This document shows, piece by piece, positions 44,973 through 53,164 of a DNA stretch of 64,000 nucleotides. Made by a program: the position numbers and the translations under genes. The notes beneath the pieces were generated by a model, which was given only the letters and a program-made list of their open reading frames with translations, was not told the DNA's origin and made no database searches. The DNA lies in contig SCVN01000023.1 of assembly GCA_004296885.1 (NCBI GenBank), forward strand, positions 124,001 through 188,000, given 5' to 3'. The DNA comes from Nitrospirota bacterium (lineage in GTDB: Bacteria > Nitrospirota > Nitrospiria > Nitrospirales > Nitrospiraceae). Position 1 is the stretch's first letter, and each line of letters begins with the position of its first letter.

Positions 44973-45366
44973 GGTCATCCTCCTTGGTCAGCCCCAGCCC
45001 GCCATGGAATGATTCTCGCAACGCCCGGACTTGCCTGAGACCATTATCCTCGGTCTCGGTTGGCCGGCCGAATCGCGCCAGGTAGTGGTTGCAGAGATCC
45101 AATCCACGCCGAAAATGAAGGGGGATCGTCTCTTCCGTGACCTGTTGCCAGGTAATGTAAATTAGGAATTCTTGGAATGATTGGGCATCGGCATGGGTTC
45201 GTCCGAGTTCCTGAAGTGTCATGTAGGCGGCTTTGGCCTCCGATCCGGCACTCGCGGAGAACGTGTTTTCCGCCGCGACGGCTGTTTCTGCGTCCGGACC
45301 CAAGAGGCCCGATTCCAAGGCCTGCTTGAACGCCACCTGGGCGGCAATTGCCGGGTCGAAATTCAT
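44929..45366 (-). CDS. Small acidic protein of unknown function
   Basis: The 145-residue soluble product is helical and acidic, with a charged C-terminal tail (GLTKEDDHGAEYDKDAIKGGD). No recognised motif, signal or membrane segment. A GGAGGAGG Shine-Dalgarno precedes the ATG by about 11 nt. It overlaps the exported LPP20-like gene downstream. I cannot assign a role. The pairing with an exported partner and the adjacent divergent SagB-like oxidoreductase are the only context. Confidence 0.6.
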   Translation of the reverse strand: MNFDPAIAAQVAFKQALESGLLGPDAETAVAAENTFSASAGSEAKAAYMTLQELGRTHADAQSFQEFLIYITWQQVTEETIPLHFRRGLDLCNHYLARFGRPTETEDNGLRQVRALRESFHGGLGLTKEDDHGAEYDKDAIKGGD

Positions 45367-45522
45367 GTCCTGTGCGCCTCCTCCTGTTGAGCATACGCAG
45401 CCGGTCTTTGTCCGTCAATGAGCAACAGCCAGCATTTTACTTTCCTTCGGTGGCCTTGTAGACTCACGCCACACACGCGTGCGTCTTCTGATTGCAATCG
45501 TCCCACGCTCTATTGAGTCGCC

Positions 45523-47223
45523 ATGAATAGTCTGGAACCAGTGCTCCATTACCATCAGGCAACCAAGCACCATTTCCATCGTTTTGCACGCTCCCTCGGC
45601 TATCTGGATTGGGCCAATCAGCCGAACCCATTCCGACGCTATGAGGGGGCTCCGCTCATCTCTCTGCCAAGACTCACCGCAAACGAACAGCCGGCGTCTC
45701 CACCTTATGAAAATCTCTATCGCGCAGGGGCCGTTCCAAGCCAACCTGTGACCCAGCAGGCTCTGTCCCGATTCTTCGAATACGCGTTGAGCCTGACGGC
45801 CTGGAAGCAGGCGGGGGAGAGCAGCTGGGCCTTGCGCAGCAATCCGTCCAGCGGCAACCTGCATCCGACCGAAGGCTATGTCCTGACCGGGCCGGTGTCC
45901 GGCCTTGCACAGACCTCCGGACTCTACCACTATGCGCCGAAGGAGCATGGATTGGAACGGCGGACCGATTGGTCCGACGCATCGTTTGCACGCCTGCTGC
46001 AGCCGTTTCCCCAAGGAACGTTCCTGTTCGGACTTTCTTCCGTCCACTGGCGTGAGGCATGGAAGTATGGAGAGAGGGCCTTCCGGTATTGCCAGCATGA
46101 CGTGGGCCATGCCATCGGCACGGCGCGCATCGCCGCGGCGGCGTTAGGCTGGAGGGCGGTGTTGTTGGATGGAAGCTCCGACGATCAGATCACGGCGCTG
46201 CTCGGCTTGGACCGGCCGCAAGACTTTGACGGAGCCGAACGCGAACATCCCGATTGTTTAATGGCTGTCTGGCCAGGCGAACCGCCCATCTCCTCGATGG
46301 CCGGCATCCCTCTGTGCCTTGATTCGGAATCGCTCCGAGTCCCGACCGGTTGCACATGGTACGGGAAGGCCAACCGGCTCAGCCATGATGAGCCGGTTTC
46401 CTGGGCCATCATCGACGAGGTGGCGACCGCCTCATGGAAGACGACAGTGGAGCCGGGCCTGCTGGCTCTGCCGGCGATTGTGGCAGAGGGCGGACCATGC
46501 ACGGGCAATCCATACGATCCAAGCCGGCTCTCCGCCGGCCAGATCATCCGCCAGCGGCGCAGTGCGGTGGCGTTCGACGGCAAGACCGCCATGCCCGCCG
46601 CAACTTTTTTTACGATGCTTTCTCGGGTGATGCCGCTGGCCCAGGGACCGGTGCTTCAACGGCCTGTGCCCTGGGACTGTCTTCCCTGGGAGCCGACCAT
46701 CCATCTGCTGCTTTTCGTCCACCGGGTAGAGGGGATAGCCTCCGGCCTCTACTGTCTGGTCCGTGATCAAGCCAAAACCGATTGGCTCAGGCAGGTCATG
46801 CATGATTCCTTCACATGGACCAAGCCGCAGGGCTGCCCCAACGCGCTCCCGCTCTTTCTGCTGCAGGAAGGAGATGCGCGGCGATTGGCCGCTCAAGTCA
46901 GCTGTGGCCAGGAGATTGCCGGCGACAGCGCCTATTCGCTGGGAATGGTGGCGGAGTTCGACTCCAGCTTGCACCGTCATGGCCCCTGGTTCTATCGTCG
47001 ATTATTCTGGGAAACCGGACTGATCGGGCAGGTGTTATATCTGGAGGCGGAGGCGGCCGGCCTGCGCGCCACGGGAATCGGCTGCTATTTCGATGACCCC
47101 GTGCACCAGACCTTCGGGATCAAGGACCAAGCCTTGCAATCGCTTTACCACTTTACCGTCGGCGGGCCGGTCGAAGATTCCAGGCTGACCACGCTCCCGC
47201 CGTATGGGCCGCAGACGCAATGA
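45523..47223 (+). CDS. SagB-type flavin-dependent oxidoreductase (double nitroreductase fold)
   Basis: This is a 566-residue protein with two nitroreductase-like halves. The N-terminal half has the SagB/ThcOx block ALRSNPSSGNLHPTEGYVLTGPV and the helix RAFRYCQHDVGHAIGTARIAAAALGW. The C-terminal half has RQRRSAVAFDGKTAMP, FFTMLSRVMP, the LGMVAEFDSSLHRHG segment and EAEAAGLRATGIGCYF. SagB enzymes oxidise azolines in RiPP pathways. Similar stand-alone genes are common and their substrates unknown. No cyclodehydratase or precursor is nearby, so a thiazole RiPP is not implied. The next gene begins 12 nt downstream. Confidence 0.82.
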   Translation: MNSLEPVLHYHQATKHHFHRFARSLGYLDWANQPNPFRRYEGAPLISLPRLTANEQPASPPYENLYRAGAVPSQPVTQQALSRFFEYALSLTAWKQAGESSWALRSNPSSGNLHPTEGYVLTGPVSGLAQTSGLYHYAPKEHGLERRTDWSDASFARLLQPFPQGTFLFGLSSVHWREAWKYGERAFRYCQHDVGHAIGTARIAAAALGWRAVLLDGSSDDQITALLGLDRPQDFDGAEREHPDCLMAVWPGEPPISSMAGIPLCLDSESLRVPTGCTWYGKANRLSHDEPVSWAIIDEVATASWKTTVEPGLLALPAIVAEGGPCTGNPYDPSRLSAGQIIRQRRSAVAFDGKTAMPAATFFTMLSRVMPLAQGPVLQRPVPWDCLPWEPTIHLLLFVHRVEGIASGLYCLVRDQAKTDWLRQVMHDSFTWTKPQGCPNALPLFLLQEGDARRLAAQVSCGQEIAGDSAYSLGMVAEFDSSLHRHGPWFYRRLFWETGLIGQVLYLEAEAAGLRATGIGCYFDDPVHQTFGIKDQALQSLYHFTVGGPVEDSRLTTLPPYGPQTQ

Positions 47224-47235
47224 GGGGTATGCAGG

Positions 47236-48087
47236 ATGTTCAAGATTAAGAAACGGGCCGCTGCCGCCGGAAAATCTCCGGTCCTCTACAACATCATCGA
47301 GGACTATACGGAGTTCGATGCGCCCGGCAACGTGACTCTGTGCGCGATGACGGAGCCGGAGGACCTGCCCGGCCATGCCCGAGTCCTCTCCGAGAGCTAC
47401 GCAGTCCCGATCGATGCAATGACGAGGCTGCTTACCGAGGGCGGAGTCTACGTCTATCCGCAGGAAGGCGTATTGGTGACGCGAGGATTGTTTGCGTGCC
47501 AGCTCGATGTCGCCGGGAAAGGGCCCAAGCAGACCTGGGTCTTGGACGTTATGCAGTATGCGGAGGCGGAGCAGTTGACGCGGGCGTATGGGCTCAGCCT
47601 GGAAGAAGCAGCGGCGAGAGTGTTCCGCCGGACCCTGCCGCCTGAGCTCCAGGAACGGCTCAGGCAGCCGAACATTGGGCTCGACTATGCCAAGCTCGAC
47701 CGGGCCGTGGCCAAGGGCGGCAATGTGAAGTATATCGATTTCAGGAAGGACTGGTCCCCACACTTCAAGCGGCTCTGCATCATGCCGGACGGCAAGCTGG
47801 TGGAGACCGGCGGCATCGAAGAATTTTCATCCTTGCACGGGATCACGCCCGCACAGGCCAAGCAGCTGTTGGAGGCCGGGGGCATCTTGGAAGTGGAGGA
47901 GGAGGTCCTGGCCTGCCAGGTGGTGAACGGCCAGCCGGCCGTGGCCCGGTTCAACCGTCACCAGTATGCCAAGGCGAAAGAGCTCGTGCAGAGCAAGGGT
48001 ATGCATGTGATGGATGCGCTCAGCGAGGTGGGGCTGAGCGACCCGGCTTTAATGCGCTCCCTGCGTCGTCTGGAACGGCAGTCTTAA
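47236..48087 (+). CDS. Internally duplicated protein of unknown function
   Basis: A 283-residue soluble protein with two similar halves. Each contains a Gly-Gly turn with acidic strands (LLTEGGVYVYPQEGVLV / LLEAGGILEVEEEVLA), a Cys-Gln strand (LFACQLD / LACQVV), then a helix with YAEAEQLTRAYGLSLEEAAARV / YAKAKELVQSKGMHVMDALSEV. I recognise no family. It is 12 nt after the SagB-like gene and probably its partner, although the function is unknown. Confidence 0.7.
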   Translation: MFKIKKRAAAAGKSPVLYNIIEDYTEFDAPGNVTLCAMTEPEDLPGHARVLSESYAVPIDAMTRLLTEGGVYVYPQEGVLVTRGLFACQLDVAGKGPKQTWVLDVMQYAEAEQLTRAYGLSLEEAAARVFRRTLPPELQERLRQPNIGLDYAKLDRAVAKGGNVKYIDFRKDWSPHFKRLCIMPDGKLVETGGIEEFSSLHGITPAQAKQLLEAGGILEVEEEVLACQVVNGQPAVARFNRHQYAKAKELVQSKGMHVMDALSEVGLSDPALMRSLRRLERQS

Positions 48088-48111
48088 GGCTGGGCAATGG
48101 GAATGGATGAG

Positions 48112-48187
48112 TGGTGCGCCCGGAGGGAGTCGAACCCCCAACCCCTAGATCCGTAGTCTAGTGCTCTATCCATTGAGCTACGGGCGC
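48112..48187 (-). tRNA. tRNA-Arg(ACG), CCA encoded
   Basis: Acceptor arms GCGCCCG (5' end at 48187) and CGGGCGC pair over 7 bp with discriminator A. The anticodon stem CTAGA/TCTAG encloses CTACGGA, giving ACG, which TadA (in this window) edits to ICG to read CGU/CGC/CGA. The T-loop is TTCGACT, and CCA is encoded. Confidence 0.97.
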
Positions 48188-48329
48188 GTCTTGGTGCCTG
48201 GACCTTATACAGGTCTTTGTATCGGGGGGTCAAGAGAAGTGGGGCAGGCTTAAAGGAACGGGAAAGCCGACGGTTCACCAAAAGGTTATCCGCCCTTCAC
48301 CGGGCAGGGCAAAAGCTCTCCGGCCGCAT

Positions 48330-48414
48330 GTGAGCGAAGCGACCGAGGCGATTGGTTGGAGCAAAATCAGCTGCGGATCGCGATCAGAAGCGCTCCCGCC
48401 AAGCAAGCTCGGGA
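48330..48414. repeat. tRNA-Ser-linked noncoding repeat, partial copy 3
   Basis: This segment abuts tRNA-Ser(GCT) and matches the right part of copy 1, sharing CTGCGGATCGC, CGCTCCCGCCAA and CAAGnTCGGG in the same order. No ORF is convincing. Confidence 0.5.
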
Positions 48415-48507
48415 TGGCGGAGAGGGCGGGATTTGAACCCGCGACAGAGCTTTTGGCCCTGTGCCGGTTTAGCAAACCGGTGCCTTCGGCCACTCGGCCA
48501 CCTCTCC
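48415..48507 (-). tRNA. tRNA-Ser(GCT), CCA encoded
   Basis: GGAGAGG (5' end at 48507) pairs with CCTCTCC. The anticodon stem CCGGT/ACCGG encloses TTGCTAA, giving GCT for AGC/AGU codons. It has a long variable arm, the T-loop TTCAAAT and encoded CCA (48417-48415). Confidence 0.97.
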
Positions 48508-48563
48508 GCATCGGCTGTCTCCGGATCGACTTGGTTATCGGTGCGTTTGGCTGACGTTCGCTA

Positions 48564-48636
48564 TCTGGTCCCGGGGGACTCGCACCCCGGACCGCGCCCC
48601 CTCATGAGGGCTCACCCTTATACCATGCTTGGCCGT
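48564..48636 (-). other. Structured tRNA-like or pseudo-tRNA segment
   Basis: Two strong hairpins lie between tRNA-Ser genes. One has loop CTCATGA (a Met-like CAT) and another has arms GGTCCGGGG/CCCCCGGGACC around TGCGAGT, followed by CCA. No matching 5' acceptor arm is visible, so it is not a working tRNA. It may be a decayed tRNA or unrelated RNA structure. Confidence 0.25.
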
Positions 48637-48667
48637 GAGAGGGAAGAAATAGGAACGGAAGGATGTT

Positions 48668-48809
48668 CCGTTGGGCTCAATGATATGGGTCAACAGCCGA
48701 ACGCTCCAACGGAAAATATTGGAGGTATTCTCCGGCGGCACAATTCATATCATAGCCAGAAATACACTTGAGGTGTTTCTCCGTTGACCTCAATAGATAG
48801 GTCAACGGC
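48668..48809. repeat. Pair of short direct repeats with internal inverted symmetry
   Basis: Units at 48668-48697 (ccgttgggctcaatgatatg onwards) and 48781-48809 (ccgttgacctcaatagatag onwards) are clearly related. The second is a near-perfect hairpin (CCGTTGACCT / AGGTCAACGG). Each also has a nearby GAGGTnTTCTCCG-type word. Part of the noncoding gap between two tRNA-Ser genes. Confidence 0.5.
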
Positions 48810-48958
48810 TACAGCAAGCTGGGCGTGGCGGAGGGGGCGGCATTCGAGGTCGCGGAGCGACACCTTGTCATGGCCATGAAGCAGCATTGCCGGTTGGTAC
48901 GGCTGGCGCGGCACTGCCTGTCGGCTGGTGAACCGACGGCTTCTGTCGCGCCAAGTCA
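48770..48958. repeat. tRNA-Ser-linked noncoding repeat, copy 2, with tRNA-Ser 3'-end remnant
   Basis: It shares blocks with copy 1 at 25996-26199 and likewise abuts a tRNA-Ser. Positions 48826-48852 (tggcggagggggcggcattc then gaggtcg) closely resemble the start of the reverse-complemented tRNA-Ser(TGA) 3' end at 48959, as if a tRNA end had been duplicated and decayed. Confidence 0.55.
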
Positions 48959-49048
48959 TGGCGGAGGGGGTGGGATTCGAACCCACGGTCGAGTTACCCC
49001 GACTCTGGTTTTCAAGACCAGCGCTTTCGGCCACTCAGCCACCCCTCC
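48959..49048 (-). tRNA. tRNA-Ser(TGA), CCA encoded
   Basis: GGAGGGG (5' end at 49048) pairs with CCCCTCC. The anticodon stem CTGGT/ACCAG encloses CTTGAAA, giving TGA for UCA codons. It has a long variable arm, the T-loop TTCGAAT and encoded CCA (48961-48959). Confidence 0.97.
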
Positions 49049-49143
49049 ATACCACACTTCGTGTGAGCCGGCGGCTCAGTATCGTTTTATCGCAATTGAT
49101 GCCGCCGGAGAAAACCTTCAAACAATTGCACCTTCGATAATTG

Positions 49144-49170
49144 CCCGGCCCTTCGATCACATGGGCCGGG
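49144..49170. terminator. GC-rich hairpin downstream of serS
   Basis: CCCGGCCC (49144-49151) and GGGCCGGG (49163-49170) are perfect 8-bp arms around an 11-nt loop, 140 nt past the serS stop. It is followed by no clear T-run on the minus strand, so it may be a weak terminator or processing signal. The rest of 49049-49308 shows no gene. Confidence 0.4.
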
Positions 49171-49308
49171 AGAAGTATTTTGCCGCCAGTGAAATACTAT
49201 GCCAAGCTTCGCTTGAACCGTCGCGTTCGAGCAAATCGCGGCGGAGATTTACATTCAACTGTCAGGTAAAATATTGCAGGCGACGTTTCGACGTGAACGG
49301 CTGCCCTG

Positions 49309-50583
49309 TTAGCTTTTCGAAATCCGCTCCGTGCCGCCCATGTATGGCCGCAAGACATCTGGGATCATGACGGACCCGTCTGCCTGCTGGCCGTTCTCAA
49401 GAATTGCGACCAGAGTCCGGCCCACGGCCAGACCCGAGCCATTCAAGGTGTGGAGGAAATCGTTCTTGCCGTTGGCTCGTTTGAAGCGGATACCGGCACG
49501 TCTGGCCTGAAAAGCTTCAAAATTGCTGCAAGAGGAAATTTCCCGGAACGTCTTCTGGGAGGGGAGCCAGACTTCTAGGTCGTAGGTCTTGGCTGCGCTG
49601 AAGCCCATGTCGCCGGTGCAGAGAGCCATGACCCGGTAGTGCAAGCCCAGGCCCCGGAGCACCGCTTCGGCGGCAGCCGTGAGTCGCTCCAATTCCTCGT
49701 AAGAGTCCTCCGGTTTCGCAAACGCCACCAGTTCCACTTTATTGAACTGATGCTGTCGGATCAGCCCTCGGGTATCCTTCCCATAGGAGCCGGCTTCACG
49801 ACGGAAGCAGGGCGTATGGGCGGTGTATTTGATGGGGAGCTGCGCCTCCGTGACGACTTCCTCGCGATGCAGGTTCGTGAGCGGCACCTCGGCTGTCGGG
49901 ATCAACAGATAGTCGTCGTCGCGCAGCCTGAATAAATCTTCTTCAAACTTCGGAAGCTGGCCTGTGCCGGTCATAGCCGCTCGATTCACCATGAAGGGGG
50001 GGAGTACCTCACGATACCCATGCTCCGTCGTATGCAGGTCCAGCATGTAGTTGATCAACGCCCGCTCCAGTCTTGCCCCAAGGCCGGTGAGTACCGCGAA
50101 TCGCGCGCCGGCGATCTTGGCGGCCCGTTCAAAATCCAGAATGCCCAGTGCTTCACCAAGTTCCCAATGGGGTTTTGGCGCGAAGGAGAGCGCTGGGGCC
50201 GAGCCCCAGCGCCGCACCTCCACATTCGCCGTTGCATCCGGCCCGACCGGGACGGACTGGTGGGGGAGATTGGGAATGCGGAGCGCCATGTCCTGGACCC
50301 GCTCATCCACCAGGCGGAGACTCTCTTCGCCTTCTTTAATACGATCGCCCACAGCCTTCATCCGGACCATAGCCTCGTCTGCCGGCTGCTTCTCGCGCTT
50401 GAGCCGCCCGACTTCATCGGAACCCTTCTTGAGCTGGTGCCGAAGATCTTCCACCTGCGTCATCAGACGGCCGCGCTCCTGCATCAGCTTGCGCAGGTCG
50501 TCCCAAGGCACATCTCCGGCACGCAGGCCGAGCTGGGCCTTCAGCCCATCCAAGTTTTCACGAAGGAGCCGCATATCGTGCAT
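49309..50583 (-). CDS. serS: Seryl-tRNA synthetase
   Basis: SerS charges all tRNA-Ser isoacceptors, recognising their long variable arm. The 424 residues show the N-terminal helical arm (residues about 5-105: [32 protein letters not shown]), the class II motif 2 ([32 protein letters not shown]), and motif 3 with [22 protein letters not shown]. It is unusual that it lies right beside tRNA-Ser(TGA) and tRNA-Ser(GCT). A second start (MRLLREN) three codons in is possible. Confidence 0.97.
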   Translation of the reverse strand: MHDMRLLRENLDGLKAQLGLRAGDVPWDDLRKLMQERGRLMTQVEDLRHQLKKGSDEVGRLKREKQPADEAMVRMKAVGDRIKEGEESLRLVDERVQDMALRIPNLPHQSVPVGPDATANVEVRRWGSAPALSFAPKPHWELGEALGILDFERAAKIAGARFAVLTGLGARLERALINYMLDLHTTEHGYREVLPPFMVNRAAMTGTGQLPKFEEDLFRLRDDDYLLIPTAEVPLTNLHREEVVTEAQLPIKYTAHTPCFRREAGSYGKDTRGLIRQHQFNKVELVAFAKPEDSYEELERLTAAAEAVLRGLGLHYRVMALCTGDMGFSAAKTYDLEVWLPSQKTFREISSCSNFEAFQARRAGIRFKRANGKNDFLHTLNGSGLAVGRTLVAILENGQQADGSVMIPDVLRPYMGGTERISKS

Positions 50584-50739
50584 GGGCTCGGATGTTACGT
50601 GAGGACCGTGGAATCGTCAATGGCTGAGCCGGTACCGGCAAGGTTGTCGGAGTAGAGGTCCTCCGGAGCGCGTATCCCAGAGGCGCTGTCCTTGAGCCGA
50701 CCTTGACAAGGCCGGCCCGGGAGAGGGAGCATAGGGGCC

Positions 50740-51780
50740 GTGCGAACCGTCTCCAACCCCCCGAACCCGTTTGAGTCGCGGCATCGCCATCTCCTCGAAC
50801 CTGCACCTCATGCACAACTTCAGGTATTCGATGATTCAACGAGAGAAATATTGAGTTCCAATGACAGTCCCGATCTGCCATTCCGTTGGAGCCTGAACCC
50901 CTACCGAGGTTGTTCCCATGCCTGCGCCTACTGTTATGCCAGGCCGACTCATGAATATTGGGGCTTCGGGGCCGGAACGGATTTCGACTCCAAGATCGTC
51001 GTCAAGCGCGAGGCCCCTGCGTTGCTCCGGCGGACTCTCCTGAAACCATCATGGCAGGGCGAACTGATCGTGTTTTCCGGCAACACGGACTGTTACCAGC
51101 CGCTGGAAGCCGCTTATGGGCTGACCAGGGCTTGCCTGGAGGTCTGCGCAGAATTTCGCAATCCGGTGGGTCTCATTACCAAGGCGGCGTTGATTACCCG
51201 CGACCTTGACGTGCTGACGCGATTGCACGACCAGGCCTGGGTCCAGGTCTATTTCAGTATTCCCTTCGCCGACAATGAGACGGCGCGGAAGGTGGAACCG
51301 CAGGCGCCGTCGACCGTAAAACGGTTCGAGGCCATGCGGCGTCTCTCGGAAGCGGGCATCCCCACGACGATCTCCATCGCCCCGGTGATCCCGGGGCTCA
51401 ATGAAGACGATATTCCGGAACTGCTCGCCAGGGCCCGCGAGGCGGGGGCCGTCAGTGCGACCTTCGTCGTGCTTCGCCTGTCCGGCAGCGTCGAGCCGGT
51501 GTTCCTGGAGCGGATGACCGCGGCTTTTCCTGACCGCATCAAGAAGATTACCAACCGGATGAAAGAAGTCCGGGGTGGGAAGCTCTCAGAGGGACAGTTC
51601 TTCAAGCGGCATACGGGCGAAGGCACCTATTGGAACATGATCGAACGCCTGTTCGAGGTCGGCTACAGGAAGGCGGGGTTTCAGGACGATGCGGTGAGAC
51701 CCGTGCCGCACAGTTTCCGCAGGCCTGGACCGGCACAACTAGCCCTGTTCGAAGGCGAGGAGGAGCTTAGTGAAACATAA
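50740..51780 (+). CDS. Radical SAM protein, SPL/PA0069-like family
   Basis: This is a 346-residue radical SAM enzyme. The [4Fe-4S] motif is CSHACAYC in NPYRGCSHACAYCYARP. The protein continues with the SAM-barrel blocks ELIVFSGNTDCYQPLEAAYGLTRACLEVC, VQVYFSIPFADNE and TTISIAPVIPGLNEDDIPELL. It matches the spore-photoproduct-lyase-like PA0069/Rv2578c family found widely in bacteria that lack spores. The substrate is not established. A GTG start has GAGGGAG upstream. It overlaps the rhodanese gene by 11 nt, so the two are translated together. Confidence 0.9.
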   Translation: MRTVSNPPNPFESRHRHLLEPAPHAQLQVFDDSTREILSSNDSPDLPFRWSLNPYRGCSHACAYCYARPTHEYWGFGAGTDFDSKIVVKREAPALLRRTLLKPSWQGELIVFSGNTDCYQPLEAAYGLTRACLEVCAEFRNPVGLITKAALITRDLDVLTRLHDQAWVQVYFSIPFADNETARKVEPQAPSTVKRFEAMRRLSEAGIPTTISIAPVIPGLNEDDIPELLARAREAGAVSATFVVLRLSGSVEPVFLERMTAAFPDRIKKITNRMKEVRGGKLSEGQFFKRHTGEGTYWNMIERLFEVGYRKAGFQDDAVRPVPHSFRRPGPAQLALFEGEEELSET

Positions 51781-52159
51781 TCCGGGGTTTCTGGAGCTCG
51801 TAGAGCGGGCCAAGCAGCGGATCAAGGAATGTACCGTCGCCGAGGTCAAAGCCAAACTGGATCGAGGAGAGCCGATGCACTTCCTGGACGTTCGGGAGGA
51901 TCACGAATTCGCCAAGGACCACGCGAAGGGGGCCAGACACCTGGGACGGGGCATTCTTGAGCGGGACATCGAAGGGCTTATCCAAGACAAGCAGGCGCCG
52001 ATCATCCTCTATTGCGGGGGCGGGTACCGGTCGGCACTGGCGGCGGAAAGCTTGCAGCATATGGGCTATCGTCGCGTGGTCTCGATGGCGGGGGGGATCA
52101 AGGCTTGGCGTGACGCAGGTTTTCCTCTTGAGCGGGGGGGAGGGCCGGGCGCCGCCTGA
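51770..52159 (+). CDS. Rhodanese-like sulfurtransferase
   Basis: This 129-residue single rhodanese domain contains the family blocks MHFLDVREDHEFAKDHAKGARHLGRG and the active-site loop YCGGGYRSALAAESL, with the catalytic Cys followed by Gly-rich residues and Arg. It should carry sulfane sulfur as a persulfide. No signal peptide is present, so it is cytosolic. It begins with GTG 11 nt inside the radical SAM gene, suggesting a sulfur-delivery link. A strong hairpin covers its stop codon. Confidence 0.88.
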   Translation: MKHNPGFLELVERAKQRIKECTVAEVKAKLDRGEPMHFLDVREDHEFAKDHAKGARHLGRGILERDIEGLIQDKQAPIILYCGGGYRSALAAESLQHMGYRRVVSMAGGIKAWRDAGFPLERGGGPGAA

Positions 52160-52169
52160 CGGCGGCGCC
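52148..52169. terminator. Terminator-like hairpin between convergent genes
   Basis: GGCGCCGCC (52148-52156), loop TGAC, and GGCGGCGCC (52161-52169) form a 9-bp GC-only stem at the rhodanese stop codon, which lies in the loop. It sits between convergent rhodanese and skp genes without a T-tract. Confidence 0.55.
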
Positions 52170-52177
52170 TCGATGCC

Positions 52178-52744
52178 TTACTTCACCGGATTGAGTTTAT
52201 CGAATTCCTTGATCACTTGGTCGGTCAAGTCGATCGTGTCCTTGTTGTAGATGACGATCCGCAAGGTCTGTTCGCTGCCCTTGTCGACAATCACACTGAA
52301 CCCGCCGCGCTCCGCCACGGCCTTGGTGGCGACGGCAATCCGTTTCATATAGTCGTCCACCATTTCCTTTTGCTTGCCTTGGAGGTCCTGGTTGAACTCC
52401 TGCGCTTGCTTCTGATAGTGCTGAATCTTGGCGCGAAACTGTTCCTCCATGGCCTTCTTTTCCTGATCGGACAGCTTCGATACCTGATCTTTCATTTTGC
52501 TCTCGAACGCCTTGAGCTCTTCCTCGTCGGTCGACAGGACTTTCTGTCTCGTGCGGGCGTACTCTTTGAGCGCATCCAGCGACCGCTTGCCGGACTTGGA
52601 TTTTTCCAGCACTTCTTGCGGATCGAGCACGCCCATTTTGAACGCATCGGCAGCCAATGCGGGCGACGGGCCCATGACCATGAGGACGCAGGCAAAGACG
52701 GCCATCAATGCCAGCATTGCTATTCCCGCTGTTCGCTTCATCAT
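52178..52744 (-). CDS. Skp/OmpH-family periplasmic chaperone
   Basis: The 188-residue protein has a signal peptide (hydrophobic AMLALMAVFACVLMVM, cut near ALAA) followed by the Skp pattern: a short beta strand (FKMGVLDPQEVLEKSKSGKRSL), a long charged coiled-coil of two helices (residues about 60-150) and a C-terminal strand (GGFSVIVDKGSEQTLRIVIYN). Skp binds unfolded outer-membrane proteins in the periplasm. The Met at 52744 is chosen because AAGGAG lies about 10 nt upstream. An earlier in-frame Met would add unlikely residues. No bamA is in the window. Confidence 0.87.
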   Translation of the reverse strand: MMKRTAGIAMLALMAVFACVLMVMGPSPALAADAFKMGVLDPQEVLEKSKSGKRSLDALKEYARTRQKVLSTDEEELKAFESKMKDQVSKLSDQEKKAMEEQFRAKIQHYQKQAQEFNQDLQGKQKEMVDDYMKRIAVATKAVAERGGFSVIVDKGSEQTLRIVIYNKDTIDLTDQVIKEFDKLNPVK

Positions 52745-52968
52745 AACCGCATGACTCCTTTTCCTTGGTGCCGATTCTGAGCCAAACGACAGGGGTCGAT
52801 CGCCCCTGCACATTGCCTGGAATTCGCGCGAGAATAGCCGTAGCGGTCGGCTGTGTCAAGTTCTTCATCCGGTCCGATATGGTATGGGCGACTGCAGATA
52901 CGGGGCACTTTTAACACCATTTTTACAATCCCGGTGTTACCGTAATCTTGCTGTTGGAGGAACCTGCC

Positions 52969-53064
52969 ATGGACGCGATCTATCTGGATGTGGCCTTTGT
53001 CGGCGCGGCCGCCCTATTTTTTCTGTTGTCAGGGTGGCTCTGCACCGGGCTCGACAAGCTGTAG
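52969..53064 (+). CDS. 31-residue membrane peptide upstream of kdpF
   Basis: ATG at 52969 follows GGAGG by about 8 nt and encodes 31 residues with one hydrophobic helix (DVAFVGAAALFFLLSGWLC) and a short cytosolic end (TGLDKL). Similar tiny membrane ORFs precede kdpF in other Kdp operons and are usually unannotated. Its stop is 10 nt before the kdpF start. Either it is an accessory of the Kdp complex or a leader peptide. It is the first reading frame of the kdp operon. Confidence 0.7.
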   Translation: MDAIYLDVAFVGAAALFFLLSGWLCTGLDKL

Positions 53065-53074
53065 GAGGCACACG

Positions 53075-53164
53075 ATGAGCGCGCTCTATATCGGCGCAGG
53101 CCTGGTGGCGGTGGGATTGCTGGTCTATCTCCTGGTCGCGCTGTTGAAGCCGGAGTGGTTCTGA
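53075..53164 (+). CDS. kdpF: K+-transporting ATPase stabilising subunit KdpF
   Basis: This 29-residue protein, ATG at 53075, TGA at 53164, is one hydrophobic helix ([17 protein letters not shown]) ending in KPEWF, the canonical KdpF C-terminus (KPExF). GGAGG precedes the ATG. The stop overlaps the kdpA start by one nucleotide (TGATG). KdpF stabilises the KdpABC complex in the membrane. Confidence 0.93.
   Translation: MSALYIGAGLVAVGLLVYLLVALLKPEWF

Noticed and set aside
45523-47223. Thiazole/oxazole RiPP cluster around the SagB-like gene
   Set aside because: No YcaO cyclodehydratase, no E1-like partner and no Cys/Ser-rich precursor are visible in the flanks.
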